From Pseudodesulfovibrio thermohalotolerans (GTDB taxonomy: Bacteria > Desulfobacterota > Desulfovibrionia > Desulfovibrionales > Desulfovibrionaceae), in NCBI RefSeq assembly GCF_021353295.2, contig NZ_CP120635.1:1-64000 (forward strand): DNA of 64,000 nucleotides. The letters run 5' to 3'. A program made the translations under genes and the position numbers. The notes under the pieces were generated by a model. That model searched no databases and was not told where the DNA came from. It worked only from the letters and a program-made list of their open reading frames with translations. Positions 1 through 8,853 of this stretch are shown in pieces (position 1 is the first letter of the stretch; every line of letters begins with the position of its first letter).

Positions 1-17
1 CAGCAAACGATCCTCGG

Positions 18-1313
18 CTACTTCAGGAACTCACGCTGGCCGGTGGCTTCCATGACGGACGACCACCAGTCGGAATTGATGTTGATACGCCTGCGTTCTG
101 CGGCGACAAGATGCAACGGGAGGTGGACCATACTGGACTTGAGCCTTGTGATGACCATGTCAGTCTTTCCTGCCATGGCGGCGTGCACGGCATTTTGGCC
201 AAGAAACCCGCAATACACGCGGTCTCCGGCATTTGCCGGAATTGAGCGAATCAAATAACTGGGATCGATGAATTTTATGTTGATCTCGAAATTCCTTGAT
301 TCGGCATAGCCCTCAAGTTCGCGGATAATGAGGCCGCAGATGTCGCCCAGCTTGGGATTGCCGGACGGGTCCCGTTCGGGTTCGCCGCCGAGAAGGTCCT
401 GGCCGGCACCTTCGGCGCAGACGATTATCGTGTGCTTTCTTTCCTTGAGACGATCTTCCACGGCTTGAAGAAGCCCGCCTTCACCATGCAGGGAGAAGGG
501 CTGTTCCGGAACAAGGAGAAAATTCACCTCCTGCATGGCCAGCGTAGCCTGAGCCGCGATGAAACCGGCCTCCCGGCCCATGAGCTTGACCAGTCCCACA
601 CCCATATCCATGCCCGTGGCTTCGACGTGGGCGCACTGAATGACTTCGGCCGCTTTTTCCACGGCGGTATCAAACCCGAAGGATCGGGTTATAAAGTTGA
701 TATCATTGTCGATGGTCTTGGGAATACCGATGACCGCGATGTTGCGCTTACGGGCGGATACCTCGTCGACGATGGCCCGAGCCGCACGCATGGCACCGTC
801 GCCGCCGATGACGAAAAGGATGTTGATATTCAGCCGATCGAGGGAATCGACTATTTCCACGGGGTCTTGCAGACCGCGCGACGAGCCGAGGATGGTGCCG
901 CCGAACTGGTGTATGTGGGACACCGACTCCGGCGTGAGCACCTTGACTTCGTAGCCGTACCTGGGAATGAAGCCGCGCAGCCCGTTGGTGATGCCGAGCA
1001 CGTGGCGCACCCCGTAGTGGTAGTGGGCCTCGTTGACGATGGCGCGGATGACGTCGTTGATGCCGGGACAGATGCCGCCGCACGTGACCACGGCGCACCG
1101 GGCCTTGGAGGCGTCGAAGTAGATGCGCTCGCGCGGCCCGGCCTTTTCGAAGTCTTTTTGCAGGATATCCGTGTTCAGTTGGGTCAGCTCGCCGGCGGTG
1201 AGCATCAGCGTTACCGGCACGGATTCGTCCACGAATCTCGCGCTCTTGAGGGGCGACATGATCTTGGCCGCGCCAAGACTTGGTATCTCAGTACTGAAAT
1301 CAAGTCGTTTCAT
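18..1313 (-). CDS. pfkA: 6-phosphofructokinase, ATP-type (PfkA family)
   Basis: This 431-residue protein phosphorylates fructose 6-phosphate in glycolysis and acts in the cytoplasm. The PFK landmarks are visible: GGICPG at about 79-84, GGDG at 170-173 and PKTIDND at 198-204 with the catalytic aspartates, then a MGREAGF segment. In the family, Gly in GGDG indicates ATP as donor (pyrophosphate enzymes have Asp there), whereas Lys in PKTIDND is the residue seen in pyrophosphate enzymes. The combination fits the long ATP-dependent subgroup with about 100 extra N-terminal residues. It sits 35 bp downstream of the heptose kinase gene on the same strand and is probably co-transcribed. Donor specificity is inferred from motifs only. 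Confidence 0.9.
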   Translation of the reverse strand: MKRLDFSTEIPSLGAAKIMSPLKSARFVDESVPVTLMLTAGELTQLNTDILQKDFEKAGPRERIYFDASKARCAVVTCGGICPGINDVIRAIVNEAHYHYGVRHVLGITNGLRGFIPRYGYEVKVLTPESVSHIHQFGGTILGSSRGLQDPVEIVDSLDRLNINILFVIGGDGAMRAARAIVDEVSARKRNIAVIGIPKTIDNDINFITRSFGFDTAVEKAAEVIQCAHVEATGMDMGVGLVKLMGREAGFIAAQATLAMQEVNFLLVPEQPFSLHGEGGLLQAVEDRLKERKHTIIVCAEGAGQDLLGGEPERDPSGNPKLGDICGLIIRELEGYAESRNFEINIKFIDPSYLIRSIPANAGDRVYCGFLGQNAVHAAMAGKTDMVITRLKSSMVHLPLHLVAAERRRININSDWWSSVMEATGQREFLK

Positions 1314-1348
1314 AGTTGCGCTCCGTGTTGCGGATTACGCGCCGACGG

Positions 1349-2377
1349 TCATTCCTGCCAATACGTCACCTGCGGTTCGGGAAGCTCGCCGACGGTTTCC
1401 CTGAGATCCTCCGGGGTTGCCGTGGCCGCTCCCACTTGGGCGACGACCACGCCGGCCGCGTAGTTGGCCAAAGTACAAGCCGTGAGCAGGTCCATGCCCG
1501 CCGCAAGGGCCAGGCCGGTGGTGGCGATGACCGTATCGCCCGCGCCGGTGACGTCGAAGACCTTGCGCGCAAAGGTCGGGATATGCCGAACAGCCCCTTC
1601 GCCTTCGAATAGGGCCATGCCGTCCGGGCCCAGGGTAATGAGCAGATTCCGGCAGCCGAGACGCCTGAAAATGGCCCGTCCCGCATCAATGACGGATTCC
1701 TGATCCGAAACGGGAAGATTCGCACCTTCGCTGGCTTCCTTGGTGTTGGGAGTCAGCAGGTCCACGCCCTGGTAGAGGTCGTAATTGACGGTCTTGGGAT
1801 CGACCAGGACCATCGGCGGGGTGGCGCGGTTCTTCACCAGGGGCATGAATCGATCCATGAATTCCCGGGAAATGAACCCCTTGCCATAGTCGGACAGGAT
1901 GACCACGGGGTAGTCGGGGAGATTTTCTTCAAGGATGACGAAGAGGGTGTCCAACTCGGCAGGGGAGAGGGGGCCGACCCGTTCCTGGTCCACGCGGACC
2001 ACCTGCTGGTTGTGCGCTATTATCCTCGTCTTAACCGTTGTGGGACGGCTTCCATCCTGAATAAGGCGGGTGCTCAGTCCGGCCTGATTGCACAAATTTT
2101 CAAGGACCGAGCCGTTGCCGTCCGTTCCCACGGCCCCAATGAGCAGAGGCTTGCCGCCCAGGTCAGCGATGTTCCGGGCCACATTGCCCGCACCGCCTAG
2201 GAGGTAGGATTCTTGCTCGACCCTGACCACGGGCACGGGCGCTTCGGGCGATATGCGCTCGACACCACCCATAAGGTAGTGATCCAGCATGAGATCGCCG
2301 ATTATCATGACCTTGTGGCCCTTGAGGGCATTGACGGCTTCCAGAATCAGTTCATGTGACATATCGTAAACAACCAA
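1349..2377 (-). CDS. rfaE1: D-glycero-beta-D-manno-heptose-7-phosphate kinase (PfkB family)
   Basis: The 342-residue PfkB/ribokinase-family protein resembles the N-terminal half of HldE. It would phosphorylate heptose 7-phosphate at C1 during synthesis of ADP-heptose for lipopolysaccharide. Family motif 1 (GGAGNVARN, about 61-69) and the C-terminal anion-hole motif GAGD at 278-281 with its catalytic Asp are present. No adenylyltransferase domain is fused, so this is the split RfaE1/HldA arrangement. The annotated start is TTG with AGGA six bases upstream. An ATG five codons later (2362) has no clear ribosome binding site but is possible. Confidence 0.88.
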   Translation of the reverse strand: MVVYDMSHELILEAVNALKGHKVMIIGDLMLDHYLMGGVERISPEAPVPVVRVEQESYLLGGAGNVARNIADLGGKPLLIGAVGTDGNGSVLENLCNQAGLSTRLIQDGSRPTTVKTRIIAHNQQVVRVDQERVGPLSPAELDTLFVILEENLPDYPVVILSDYGKGFISREFMDRFMPLVKNRATPPMVLVDPKTVNYDLYQGVDLLTPNTKEASEGANLPVSDQESVIDAGRAIFRRLGCRNLLITLGPDGMALFEGEGAVRHIPTFARKVFDVTGAGDTVIATTGLALAAGMDLLTACTLANYAAGVVVAQVGAATATPEDLRETVGELPEPQVTYWQE

Positions 2378-2526
2378 TGTTTTCCTACTGTTGGTATATT
2401 TTCACGGCAAATCGAAATCATGCGGCGATCACGGGCTGTATCATCGATGAAAGGCGGCATGATCGCATAAAATCACGTTTCGCTCACATCCCGATCATTT
2501 AACATCGCAGATGACGTCCGGTGCCT

Positions 2527-3444
2527 CTATTGGAACTGGACCCCAAACTTTTCCGCAACCGACCGCAAATCATCTTCAGCCTTGTAACTTACTGTTAATT
2601 TGCCTTTTTCCGGAGAGCCAGAGATTTTAACCGTAAGTCCCAACATATCGGACAACTCGTCCTGCAAAGCCTCTAGGCGCGGATCAACGACGCGAGGTGT
2701 GGATTTTGCGGATCGTGAGGGGGACGCAGCCCCGACCTCGTCGGCTCCCGGGAGCCTTCCGTTCTGCTTGTAAAAGGACGCCTGTGCTTCGGCCTGTCGC
2801 ACGGTCAGCCCGTTTTCGGCGATACGGCGGTGCAATTCGGCCTGCGGCTCGGGGTCGCTCACGGCCATGATCGCGCGGCCATGCCCGGCGGAAAGAATGT
2901 TCTGCTGAATATCGGTTTGAACCGACTCGGGCAGGTTGAGCAGCCGCAAGGAGTTGGCCACGGCCGAGCGGCTTTTGCCCACCTGGCGGGCCAGCTCTTC
3001 CTGACTCAGACCGAATTCCTGTTGCAACCGCTGATAGCCGAGCGCCTCTTCAACCGAGTTCAGGTCCTCGCGCTGAAGGTTCTCGATAAGGGCGATGGCC
3101 AGACTCTCCTGGTCGCTCATTTCCCGGACCAGGGAGGGGATTTCCTCCAGTCCCGCTTTTATGGAAGCGCGAAGCCGCCGCTCACCGGCCACAAGTTCAT
3201 ATTTGCCTCCGCCAAGAGTACGAACCAGGACGGGCTGAAGCACTCCGCGCGTCTGGATGGAAGCGGTCAGGTCGTTGAGCGCCTCTTCGGAGAATTCGCG
3301 ACGGGGCTGATGCGGGTTCGGAGCAATGGCTCCCACCGGGATGAGCCGCACCTCGGCCGCGTCGGAAGTGACTTTCTCGTCTTCGCGCACGCCGCCGAGC
3401 AACGCGTCGAGTCCCCGGCCCAATCCCCTGTTGGTCAATGACAT
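2527..3444 (-). CDS. parB: Chromosome partitioning protein ParB
   Basis: The 305-residue centromere-binding CTPase has the usual layout. An N-terminal start of the form LGRGLDALLGG precedes the ParB nuclease-like domain with GERR (87-90) and ENLQREDLN (121-129), followed by a helix-turn-helix at about 145-170 and a C-terminal dimerisation domain. It loads on parS sites, two of which lie about 1.4 kb away in front of parA. A good ribosome binding site (AGAGGAG) precedes the ATG. Unusually, parB is not directly joined to parA: a zinc-ribbon gene on the opposite strand lies between them. Confidence 0.96.
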   Translation of the reverse strand: MSLTNRGLGRGLDALLGGVREDEKVTSDAAEVRLIPVGAIAPNPHQPRREFSEEALNDLTASIQTRGVLQPVLVRTLGGGKYELVAGERRLRASIKAGLEEIPSLVREMSDQESLAIALIENLQREDLNSVEEALGYQRLQQEFGLSQEELARQVGKSRSAVANSLRLLNLPESVQTDIQQNILSAGHGRAIMAVSDPEPQAELHRRIAENGLTVRQAEAQASFYKQNGRLPGADEVGAASPSRSAKSTPRVVDPRLEALQDELSDMLGLTVKISGSPEKGKLTVSYKAEDDLRSVAEKFGVQFQ

Positions 3445-3534
3445 ATATGACTCCTCTCTGGCTTATAATTTCATTCTTGCTCTAAATGGCGCTAGTGCCT
3501 ATAACGCTCCGAAAACAGAACTAACGGAGCGCAT

Positions 3535-3960
3535 ATGTCCCAGCACATCAATGAACTTTTCGACAAGGACGGCAACCTCATCGGCGCGCTTTTGACCGCC
3601 GAAGCATGGACCGCCGTACGCGATCAGGTCATGACCGCCCTCGGTGTCAGCGAAACCCCCACGGTCCAGGAGAAGCCGGAGCCTCTCTCCGATTGGGAAG
3701 AACTCATTAAGTATTGGGACTTCCCGTACCCTGTGGACATGGACGTGGCTTGCGATAATTGCGGCAACGAAACCGCCGACTGGTCCAAGGACGACCCGCG
3801 CCGGTTCCGGCTCACGAGCGCCAATCTTGCCGGTTTGGTGTCCTTCAAATGCATGAACTGCCAGGCCAAGGTGGCCAAAAAGCACTTCAAGGACAAGATC
3901 GCCACCGAATGCACTCCCTATCAGGAGGAAAAGATCACCTCCAAGGAAGGGCTGTACTGA
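3535..3960 (+). CDS. Conserved hypothetical zinc-ribbon protein between parB and parA
   Basis: I do not recognise a named family for this 141-residue protein. The N-terminal half is acidic with no motif. The C-terminal half contains CDNC at about 73-76 and CMNC at about 106-109, spaced like a four-cysteine zinc ribbon. The ATG has GGAG six bases upstream. It is divergent from parB, sharing a 90-bp promoter region, and convergent with parA. A role in chromosome segregation is possible from location only. Confidence 0.7.
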   Translation: MSQHINELFDKDGNLIGALLTAEAWTAVRDQVMTALGVSETPTVQEKPEPLSDWEELIKYWDFPYPVDMDVACDNCGNETADWSKDDPRRFRLTSANLAGLVSFKCMNCQAKVAKKHFKDKIATECTPYQEEKITSKEGLY

Positions 3961-3978
3961 TCGCCGCTTGCTCACGTT

Positions 3979-4007
3979 CGCGCCGTCCGATCATCAGGGA
4001 CGGCGCG
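3979..4007. terminator. Hairpin between convergent genes
   Basis: Ten-base arms CGCGCCGTCC and GGACGGCGCG enclose a nine-base loop between the ends of the zinc-ribbon gene and parA. There is no U-run on either side, so it may act as a transcript end stabiliser or weak bidirectional terminator. Confidence 0.45.
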
Positions 4008-4024
4008 GATGGGAAAGAACCTGT

Positions 4025-4798
4025 TTAAGCCCCGGCCGTAGTGCTTCGCTCCACTTCCTGAGCCAGGGCGAGATACGCCTCCGCCCCCCGCGACTTGATA
4101 TCATAGTTGATCACGGGCTTACCAAAGCTCGGCGCCTCGGAAAGACGGACGTTCCTCGGAATGATCGTCTCGAACAGGTGCTGGGGAAACGCCTTTCGCA
4201 CCTCGTTCTTTACCTGCCACGAAAGCCTGTTGCGCGAATCGTACATAGTCAGGACCACGCCGAGAATATCCAAACCCTGGTTGAGCCTCTTGCGCACCAG
4301 TTCATAGGTCATGAGCAACTGAGCGATGCCTTCCAGCGCATAGTATTCGCACTGCAACGGTACGAGCAGTTCCGTGGCCGCGCACAGGGCGTTGACGGTC
4401 AGCAGTCCGAGAGAGGGGGGGCAGTCGATAATGATGAAATCGTATTCACCGTCCACCTGCTCAATGAGTTCGCGCAGGTAGTATTCCCGGGCAAACTTGT
4501 CCACCAACTCGATCTCAGCCCCCACCAGATCCTGAGTACCCGGCAGAATGTCGAGAAAGGGAACCCCGGTCTCATAGATAGCCTTGTGAATGTTCTTCGG
4601 ATCGAACAGCACGGTATAGACGTTCTCCCGCTTGTCGCCGGGGTAGAACCCCAGTCCGCTGGACGCATTACCCTGAGGATCGCAATCCACCAAAAGCACG
4701 CTTTTTTCCATCACAGACAGGGAGGCCGCCAGGTTGATGGCGGTAGTGGTCTTGCCGACTCCGCCTTTCTGGTTCGCAATCACGATTCTTCTCGCCAC
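4025..4798 (-). CDS. parA: Chromosome partitioning ATPase ParA (Soj)
   Basis: This P-loop ATPase works with ParB and parS to segregate the chromosome. The deviant Walker A motif KGGVGKTT follows the start by about ten residues, and DCDPQGNASSGLG and DCPPSLG follow in the usual order. The GTG start at 4798 gives 257 residues, the usual family length, and has GAGG about five bases upstream. A longer reading frame to 4981 is open, but it would translate the two parS sites into protein and lacks family similarity, so I reject it. Confidence 0.94.
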   Translation of the reverse strand: MARRIVIANQKGGVGKTTTAINLAASLSVMEKSVLLVDCDPQGNASSGLGFYPGDKRENVYTVLFDPKNIHKAIYETGVPFLDILPGTQDLVGAEIELVDKFAREYYLRELIEQVDGEYDFIIIDCPPSLGLLTVNALCAATELLVPLQCEYYALEGIAQLLMTYELVRKRLNQGLDILGVVLTMYDSRNRLSWQVKNEVRKAFPQHLFETIIPRNVRLSEAPSFGKPVINYDIKSRGAEAYLALAQEVERSTTAGA

Positions 4799-4847
4799 AG
4801 GACCCTCGCTTTCGAGCTGCACTTGATGCGTTCGAGATAAAGTCGTT

Positions 4848-4863
4848 TGTTTCACGTGAAACA
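4848..4863. promoter_or_regulatory. parS site 1
   Basis: The sequence TGTTTCACGTGAAACA is a perfect match to the bacterial parS consensus palindrome bound by ParB. It lies 50 bp upstream of the parA start codon, in the leader or promoter. Confidence 0.95.
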
Positions 4864-4883
4864 TTCCTTTCCAAAAAACAGCA

Positions 4884-4899
4884 TGTTTCACGTGAAACA
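4884..4899. promoter_or_regulatory. parS site 2
   Basis: This is a second perfect copy of TGTTTCACGTGAAACA, 36 bp from the first (start to start). Paired parS sites in the parA leader suggest ParB loading here and possible autoregulation of parA. Confidence 0.95.
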
Positions 4900-4981
4900 T
4901 CGTCCTCTTGTCGCTTCGAATGTCGTAGGCTGAATAAAAAACAAAGGCAAGCGACGAGGCTGAAAAAAGGAGAAAAGACAC

Positions 4982-5008
4982 AAAAAAAGGGCGGCTGACG
5001 CCGCCCTT
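4982..5008 (-). terminator. Rho-independent terminator of the epimerase gene
   Basis: Seven-base GC arms (GGGCGGC/GCCGCCC) around a four-base loop are followed on the minus strand by seven T residues. It lies 31 bp after the epimerase stop codon. Confidence 0.9.
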
Positions 5009-5038
5009 GATGATCGTGATGATCGAGATGATCGCCCG

Positions 5039-6046
5039 CTATTTTCCGTAGTACTCGTTATACCATTCGATGAAATTGCGGATGCCGACCTCAATGGTGG
5101 TGTCGGGCTTGAAACCTACATCGGTCTGAAGATCGGAGACGTCTGCCTCGGTGGCCGGAACATCACCTGCCTGCATGGGCATGTAATTGTAGATGGCCTT
5201 CTTGCCGACCACTTCCTCGATAACCTCGATGTAGCGGGAAAGCTCGACAACGGTATTGTTGCCGATGTTGTAGATCTGGTAGGGGACCGAGCTGGTGCAC
5301 GGATCAGGCTTGTCGCCGTCCCACTCGGGGTTGGCTACGGCCGTACGCTTCATGACCCGGACAACGCCTTCCACGATGTCGTCAATGTAGGTAAAGTCGC
5401 GACGCATCTTGCCGTAGTTGAAGACGTTAATGGGCTTGCCCTCGATGATGTTCTTGGTGAACAGGAAGAGCGCCATGTCGGGACGGCCCCACGGTCCATA
5501 TACTGTAAAGAAGCGCAAACCGGTGGTGGGCATGTTGTACAGGCTCGAATAGGAGTGGGCCATCATCTCGTTGGACTTCTTGGTGGCCGCGTACAGGCTC
5601 ATGGGATGGTCGACGCCTTCATGCGGATTGAGCGGCATCTTGGTGTTCAGACCGTACACGGAAGAGCTGGAGGCGTAGACCAGGTGTTCCACGCCATTGT
5701 GACGGCAACCTTCCAGAATATTGAGAAATCCGACCACATTGGAGTCGATGTAGGACCTGGGATTCTCGATGGAATACCGGACGCCGGCCTGAGCGGCCAG
5801 GTTGACCACATGGGTGAACTTCTCGGCCTTGAACAACTCGCCCATGGGCTGGTCGTCCTGCAAGTTGATATTCACGTGCTTGAAGAGAGGACTATTTTCG
5901 AGAATCTTGAGACGGGCCTTTTTCAGGTTCACGTCGTAGTAGTCATTGAGGTTGTCCAGGCCAACGACTTCATGTCCCTCGTCGGTCAGGCGCTTGGAAA
6001 GATGGAAGCCGATGAAGCCAGCGGCTCCAGTCACGAGTATTTTCAT
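5039..6046 (-). CDS. NAD-dependent epimerase, UDP-glucuronate 4-epimerase type
   Basis: This 335-residue extended short-chain dehydrogenase begins [13 protein letters not shown] with the GxxGxxG NAD motif at residues 7-13. The active-site serines are at about 127-129 and Y152-x3-K156 is present. The segment [17 protein letters not shown] is typical of UDP-glucuronate 4-epimerase/CapI proteins, which make UDP-galacturonate for surface polysaccharide. The exact substrate is inferred. I chose the ATG at 6046 because it begins the Rossmann strand and has AAGGAT upstream; the open frame extends to 6142 without similarity. Confidence 0.88.
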   Translation of the reverse strand: MKILVTGAAGFIGFHLSKRLTDEGHEVVGLDNLNDYYDVNLKKARLKILENSPLFKHVNINLQDDQPMGELFKAEKFTHVVNLAAQAGVRYSIENPRSYIDSNVVGFLNILEGCRHNGVEHLVYASSSSVYGLNTKMPLNPHEGVDHPMSLYAATKKSNEMMAHSYSSLYNMPTTGLRFFTVYGPWGRPDMALFLFTKNIIEGKPINVFNYGKMRRDFTYIDDIVEGVVRVMKRTAVANPEWDGDKPDPCTSSVPYQIYNIGNNTVVELSRYIEVIEEVVGKKAIYNYMPMQAGDVPATEADVSDLQTDVGFKPDTTIEVGIRNFIEWYNEYYGK

Positions 6047-6398
6047 ATGAATAATCCTTATACCTGTTATAGCCAGGCGGTTGACTTGCAATGAACGGTG
6101 CGGGGCGTCGACAACGCACGCCGCACAAAGCTCATACTCCAATTAAAGCCCTGAGGGCAAGTTTTCATAACTTTCCGTTGGCCCCAGGGCTCGGCAAAGT
6201 CGCTGAAAGCCGAAAAGGCACGCTTACGGAGAAGAAACAGAACGCAACCTGTTGATATACAAGGTTTTGCGCGCAGTTTTCCATATTTTGTCGGACAACG
6301 TTTTTTTGAGAAAAATCGACCACAGGCCCACCCGGGGCAGCCTCTCGCGTCAGAACGAAAATATGCGCGAATTTCACTGATATGGGACAAACAGCCGA
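6047..6398. other. Intergenic stretch without a supported gene
   Basis: This 352-bp stretch is richer in A+T than its neighbours and probably carries the epimerase promoter. Two overlapping minus-strand open frames lack ribosome binding sites and recognisable composition. I see no RNA gene or repeat. Confidence 0.5.
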
Positions 6399-7148
6399 TC
6401 AGAGCCGCATGTTGGCGATGGCATCCACGGCCATCTGCTGTTCATGAGGAAGCATTTCAACGAAACGGGCCATGGGCGGCAACCTATGGACTATGACGTT
6501 TTCCAAAAGATGGGTGACGGCCTCGGGATCGGCGTCGGGCAGGATGACCCGGATAGTCTCTTCGCCGAAACAAATTATGTGCGGCGTGTGCCACAGCTCC
6601 CATCCGCTCCAGAACATGGACGCGTTGGGTTGGAGCGTTCCGTCGATCAGCGCGGCCATGGGCCAGTAGTTGATGGTGCCCGGAGGCCACTTCAGGTGCG
6701 CCTGAAGATTCTTGAGCACGGAGCGGCGTCTGGGGTCGGCCTGGCCGCCGAGATCAAGCCCGAGCTCCATGTAGGTCATGACCACCTTGGCCCCAGGTTT
6801 GGTAAACCGCAAAAACGATGACCAGGGTGCGGGAAAATTGGGCGTTGCCCGGGGCGGGACCTGAGGCGCGGCCTGCGGAGCCGGGGAGGGGTGGGGCGGC
6901 TCGACCGGGGGACGGCTCCGCTCAGGCTTGGCGGCGGGACGTTGCGGCGCAGACGACTGCGCCGGGCCCTCCGCCTGGCGGGCGGCGGGGTGCGTGGCAG
7001 GCTGTTCTGCGGGCCGAGCGGAAGGGCGAGCCGGTTCGGGCTGCGCCTCCACGGTCAGCCCCCCGGGCGCGTACACGAACTCAAGTCCGGATTCGAGCCA
7101 GGGGCGCAGAGATTCGCGCACGTTCAGTCGAGAAGAAGGTGATCCCAT
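6399..7148 (-). CDS. Conserved hypothetical protein with Pro/Ala-rich linker
   Basis: The protein has about 249 residues and I do not recognise its family. A short N-terminal segment is followed by roughly 75 residues rich in Pro, Ala and Gln, probably a disordered linker. A folded C-terminal domain of about 145 residues contains conserved-looking aromatic stretches such as WPPGTINYWP and FWSGWELWHTPH. I chose the ATG at 7148 because GGAG lies five bases upstream. It overlaps the coaBC 3' end by 25 bp, so translational coupling is likely. Confidence 0.65.
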   Translation of the reverse strand: MGSPSSRLNVRESLRPWLESGLEFVYAPGGLTVEAQPEPARPSARPAEQPATHPAARQAEGPAQSSAPQRPAAKPERSRPPVEPPHPSPAPQAAPQVPPRATPNFPAPWSSFLRFTKPGAKVVMTYMELGLDLGGQADPRRRSVLKNLQAHLKWPPGTINYWPMAALIDGTLQPNASMFWSGWELWHTPHIICFGEETIRVILPDADPEAVTHLLENVIVHRLPPMARFVEMLPHEQQMAVDAIANMRL

Positions 7149-8350
7149 AATCTCCATGCAACTTCTGTCTTGGGCAGTTGCGGCCACTGTTCCTTACGGC
7201 CCTTGGCATCCATGACGAACATCTCGTTGGTGGCCACGCCGAAGCCGCTACCACTGCGGGAGATATTGTTGGCCGCGATCAGGTCGAGATTCTTGCTTTC
7301 GAGCTTTCTCGCCGCCTCAGCACGGACGTTGTCGGTCTCGGCGGCGAAGCCGATCAGCTTCTGCCCCTCGCGCTTGGACGCACCCAGGGACTTGAGAATA
7401 TCCGGATTGGTCTCGAACTCGACGGAGATGCCCGCGCCCGCCGAGGTCGCCTTCTTGAACTTCGTGTCGCCGAAGGGAACCGGCCTGTAGTCTGCAACGG
7501 CCGCGGTCAGGCAAGCCATGTCCATGTCGGGCCAGAGGTCTGTGCACGCCTCGAACATCTGCCGGGCGGTGGTTACGGAGACCACGGTCACGCCGCAGGG
7601 GAAGCCGAGGGCGGTCGGACCGGCCACAACGGTCACGTCCGCACCGCGCAGATAGGCGGCCATGGCCACGCACGCGCCCATGGTGCCGCTGGACGGGTTG
7701 GACCAGAAGCGGACGGCGTCCCACGGCTCGCGGGTGGGGCCGAGGGTGACGAGCACCCGTTTGCCGACCAGGTCCTGCGGGGCCAGGGACTTGAGGGTGG
7801 CGACGAGTATCTCCTCCGGAGAAGCGAGACGGCCGGTGCCGGTATCGCCGCAGGCGACCGAACCGCTGTCCGGCGTCACCCGGACATAGCCGAGTTCGCC
7901 GAGCATGTCCCAGTTTCTCCTGGTGGCCGGTGCGGCCCACATGCGCGGGTTCATGGCCGGAGCCACGATCCTGGGACCGGCAAAGGCCAGGGCCTGGCAG
8001 GAGAGCATGTCGTCTGCCAGACCGAAGGCGAGCTTGGCCATGGTGTTGGCAGAGGCCGGGGCGATGAGCAGGGCGTCCGCGGCCTGACCCGGCTCAAGAT
8101 GGCCAAAGGCGGTGTCCGCTCCGGGCGTCTCGTCGAACATGTCAGTATAGACGGGCGATGCGCCGAGCGCCTCGAAGGAAAGGGGGGTAACGAACCGGGT
8201 CGCGGCCTTGGTCAGGGTGGCCGAGACCATACAGTCCGCCCGTTGCAGGGCGCGCGCCAAATCAAGAGCCTTGTAGGCGGCTATGGACCCGGTCACGCCC
8301 AGGTGGACGCGCTTGCCCATGAACCCGGCAAATTCGTAATGAGGCTGCAT
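7124..8350 (-). CDS. coaBC: Bifunctional phosphopantothenoylcysteine decarboxylase / phosphopantothenate--cysteine ligase
   Basis: This 408-residue fusion catalyses two steps of coenzyme A synthesis. The N-terminal flavin-dependent CoaC half shows GVTGSIAAYKA, SANTMAKLAFGLADD and the PAMNPRMW substrate clamp. The C-terminal CoaB half shows GPTREPWDAVRFWSNPSSGTMG and a KFKK segment with the ligase lysine. Length and order match standard CoaBC. A second possible start lies ten codons later (8320). The stop codon of the upstream lipoprotein gene is one base away, so the two are in one operon. Confidence 0.95.
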   Translation of the reverse strand: MQPHYEFAGFMGKRVHLGVTGSIAAYKALDLARALQRADCMVSATLTKAATRFVTPLSFEALGASPVYTDMFDETPGADTAFGHLEPGQAADALLIAPASANTMAKLAFGLADDMLSCQALAFAGPRIVAPAMNPRMWAAPATRRNWDMLGELGYVRVTPDSGSVACGDTGTGRLASPEEILVATLKSLAPQDLVGKRVLVTLGPTREPWDAVRFWSNPSSGTMGACVAMAAYLRGADVTVVAGPTALGFPCGVTVVSVTTARQMFEACTDLWPDMDMACLTAAVADYRPVPFGDTKFKKATSAGAGISVEFETNPDILKSLGASKREGQKLIGFAAETDNVRAEAARKLESKNLDLIAANNISRSGSGFGVATNEMFVMDAKGRKEQWPQLPKTEVAWRLWDHLLLD

Positions 8351-8351
8351 G

Positions 8352-8813
8352 TTATTTTCTCTTCACGTCAGCGGAATCCTTGACCTCCACCGCGAAAATA
8401 GTCGTGGTGGCGGTAGCGAAGGAGTCGTCGATCTCGATGACGCAGCTCTTGTTGTACTTCTCGAAGGTCAGGAACTGCACGGAGCTGGCCTTGTTGTTGG
8501 AAACCAGACTCCAGTTGTCCTTGGTCATGTTGTTGATGAAGTACTGAACCAGCTCGGGAATTTCGACCCGACCCTTGAACTTCATTATCGCGGCCCGGAA
8601 CTTGGCGTTATCCAGTTTGTAGGACCCGTCGTTCACGTAGTCGATTTCCTTGGGGATCATGATGTCGTCGAAATCGAGATAGTAGTCCGGTTCCTGCTGT
8701 TGACCGGCGGAAGGCTGGGACGACCCAGAGGTGGAAGACGAGTTCCTTGCGGTGCAGGCGGCCAGCGCGCCGACAATCAGCAGCGCCAAAAGAATTTTGG
8801 TGAAAGAGCGCAT
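8352..8813 (-). CDS. Hypothetical lipoprotein
   Basis: This 153-residue protein begins with a charged n-region, a hydrophobic stretch and the lipobox LAAC, so it should be lipidated at Cys20. A Ser/Gln-rich linker follows, then a compact domain of about 110 residues that I cannot assign. It sits between a coiled-coil regulator-like gene and coaBC on the same strand, one base from coaBC. Confidence 0.75.
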   Translation of the reverse strand: MRSFTKILLALLIVGALAACTARNSSSTSGSSQPSAGQQQEPDYYLDFDDIMIPKEIDYVNDGSYKLDNAKFRAAIMKFKGRVEIPELVQYFINNMTKDNWSLVSNNKASSVQFLTFEKYNKSCVIEIDDSFATATTTIFAVEVKDSADVKRK

Positions 8814-8853
8814 TATTCTCCCTCCGGGCTGTACGTGTGGTTCATTGTCTCAC

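Noticed and set aside
4799..4981. N-terminal extension of ParA by 61 residues
   Set aside because: It would translate both parS sites, lacks family similarity, and the GTG at 4798 has a good ribosome binding site.
6067..6390. 107-codon minus-strand frame between the epimerase and the unknown gene
   Set aside because: No start signal, overlapped by another equally poor frame, and it runs into the epimerase leader.
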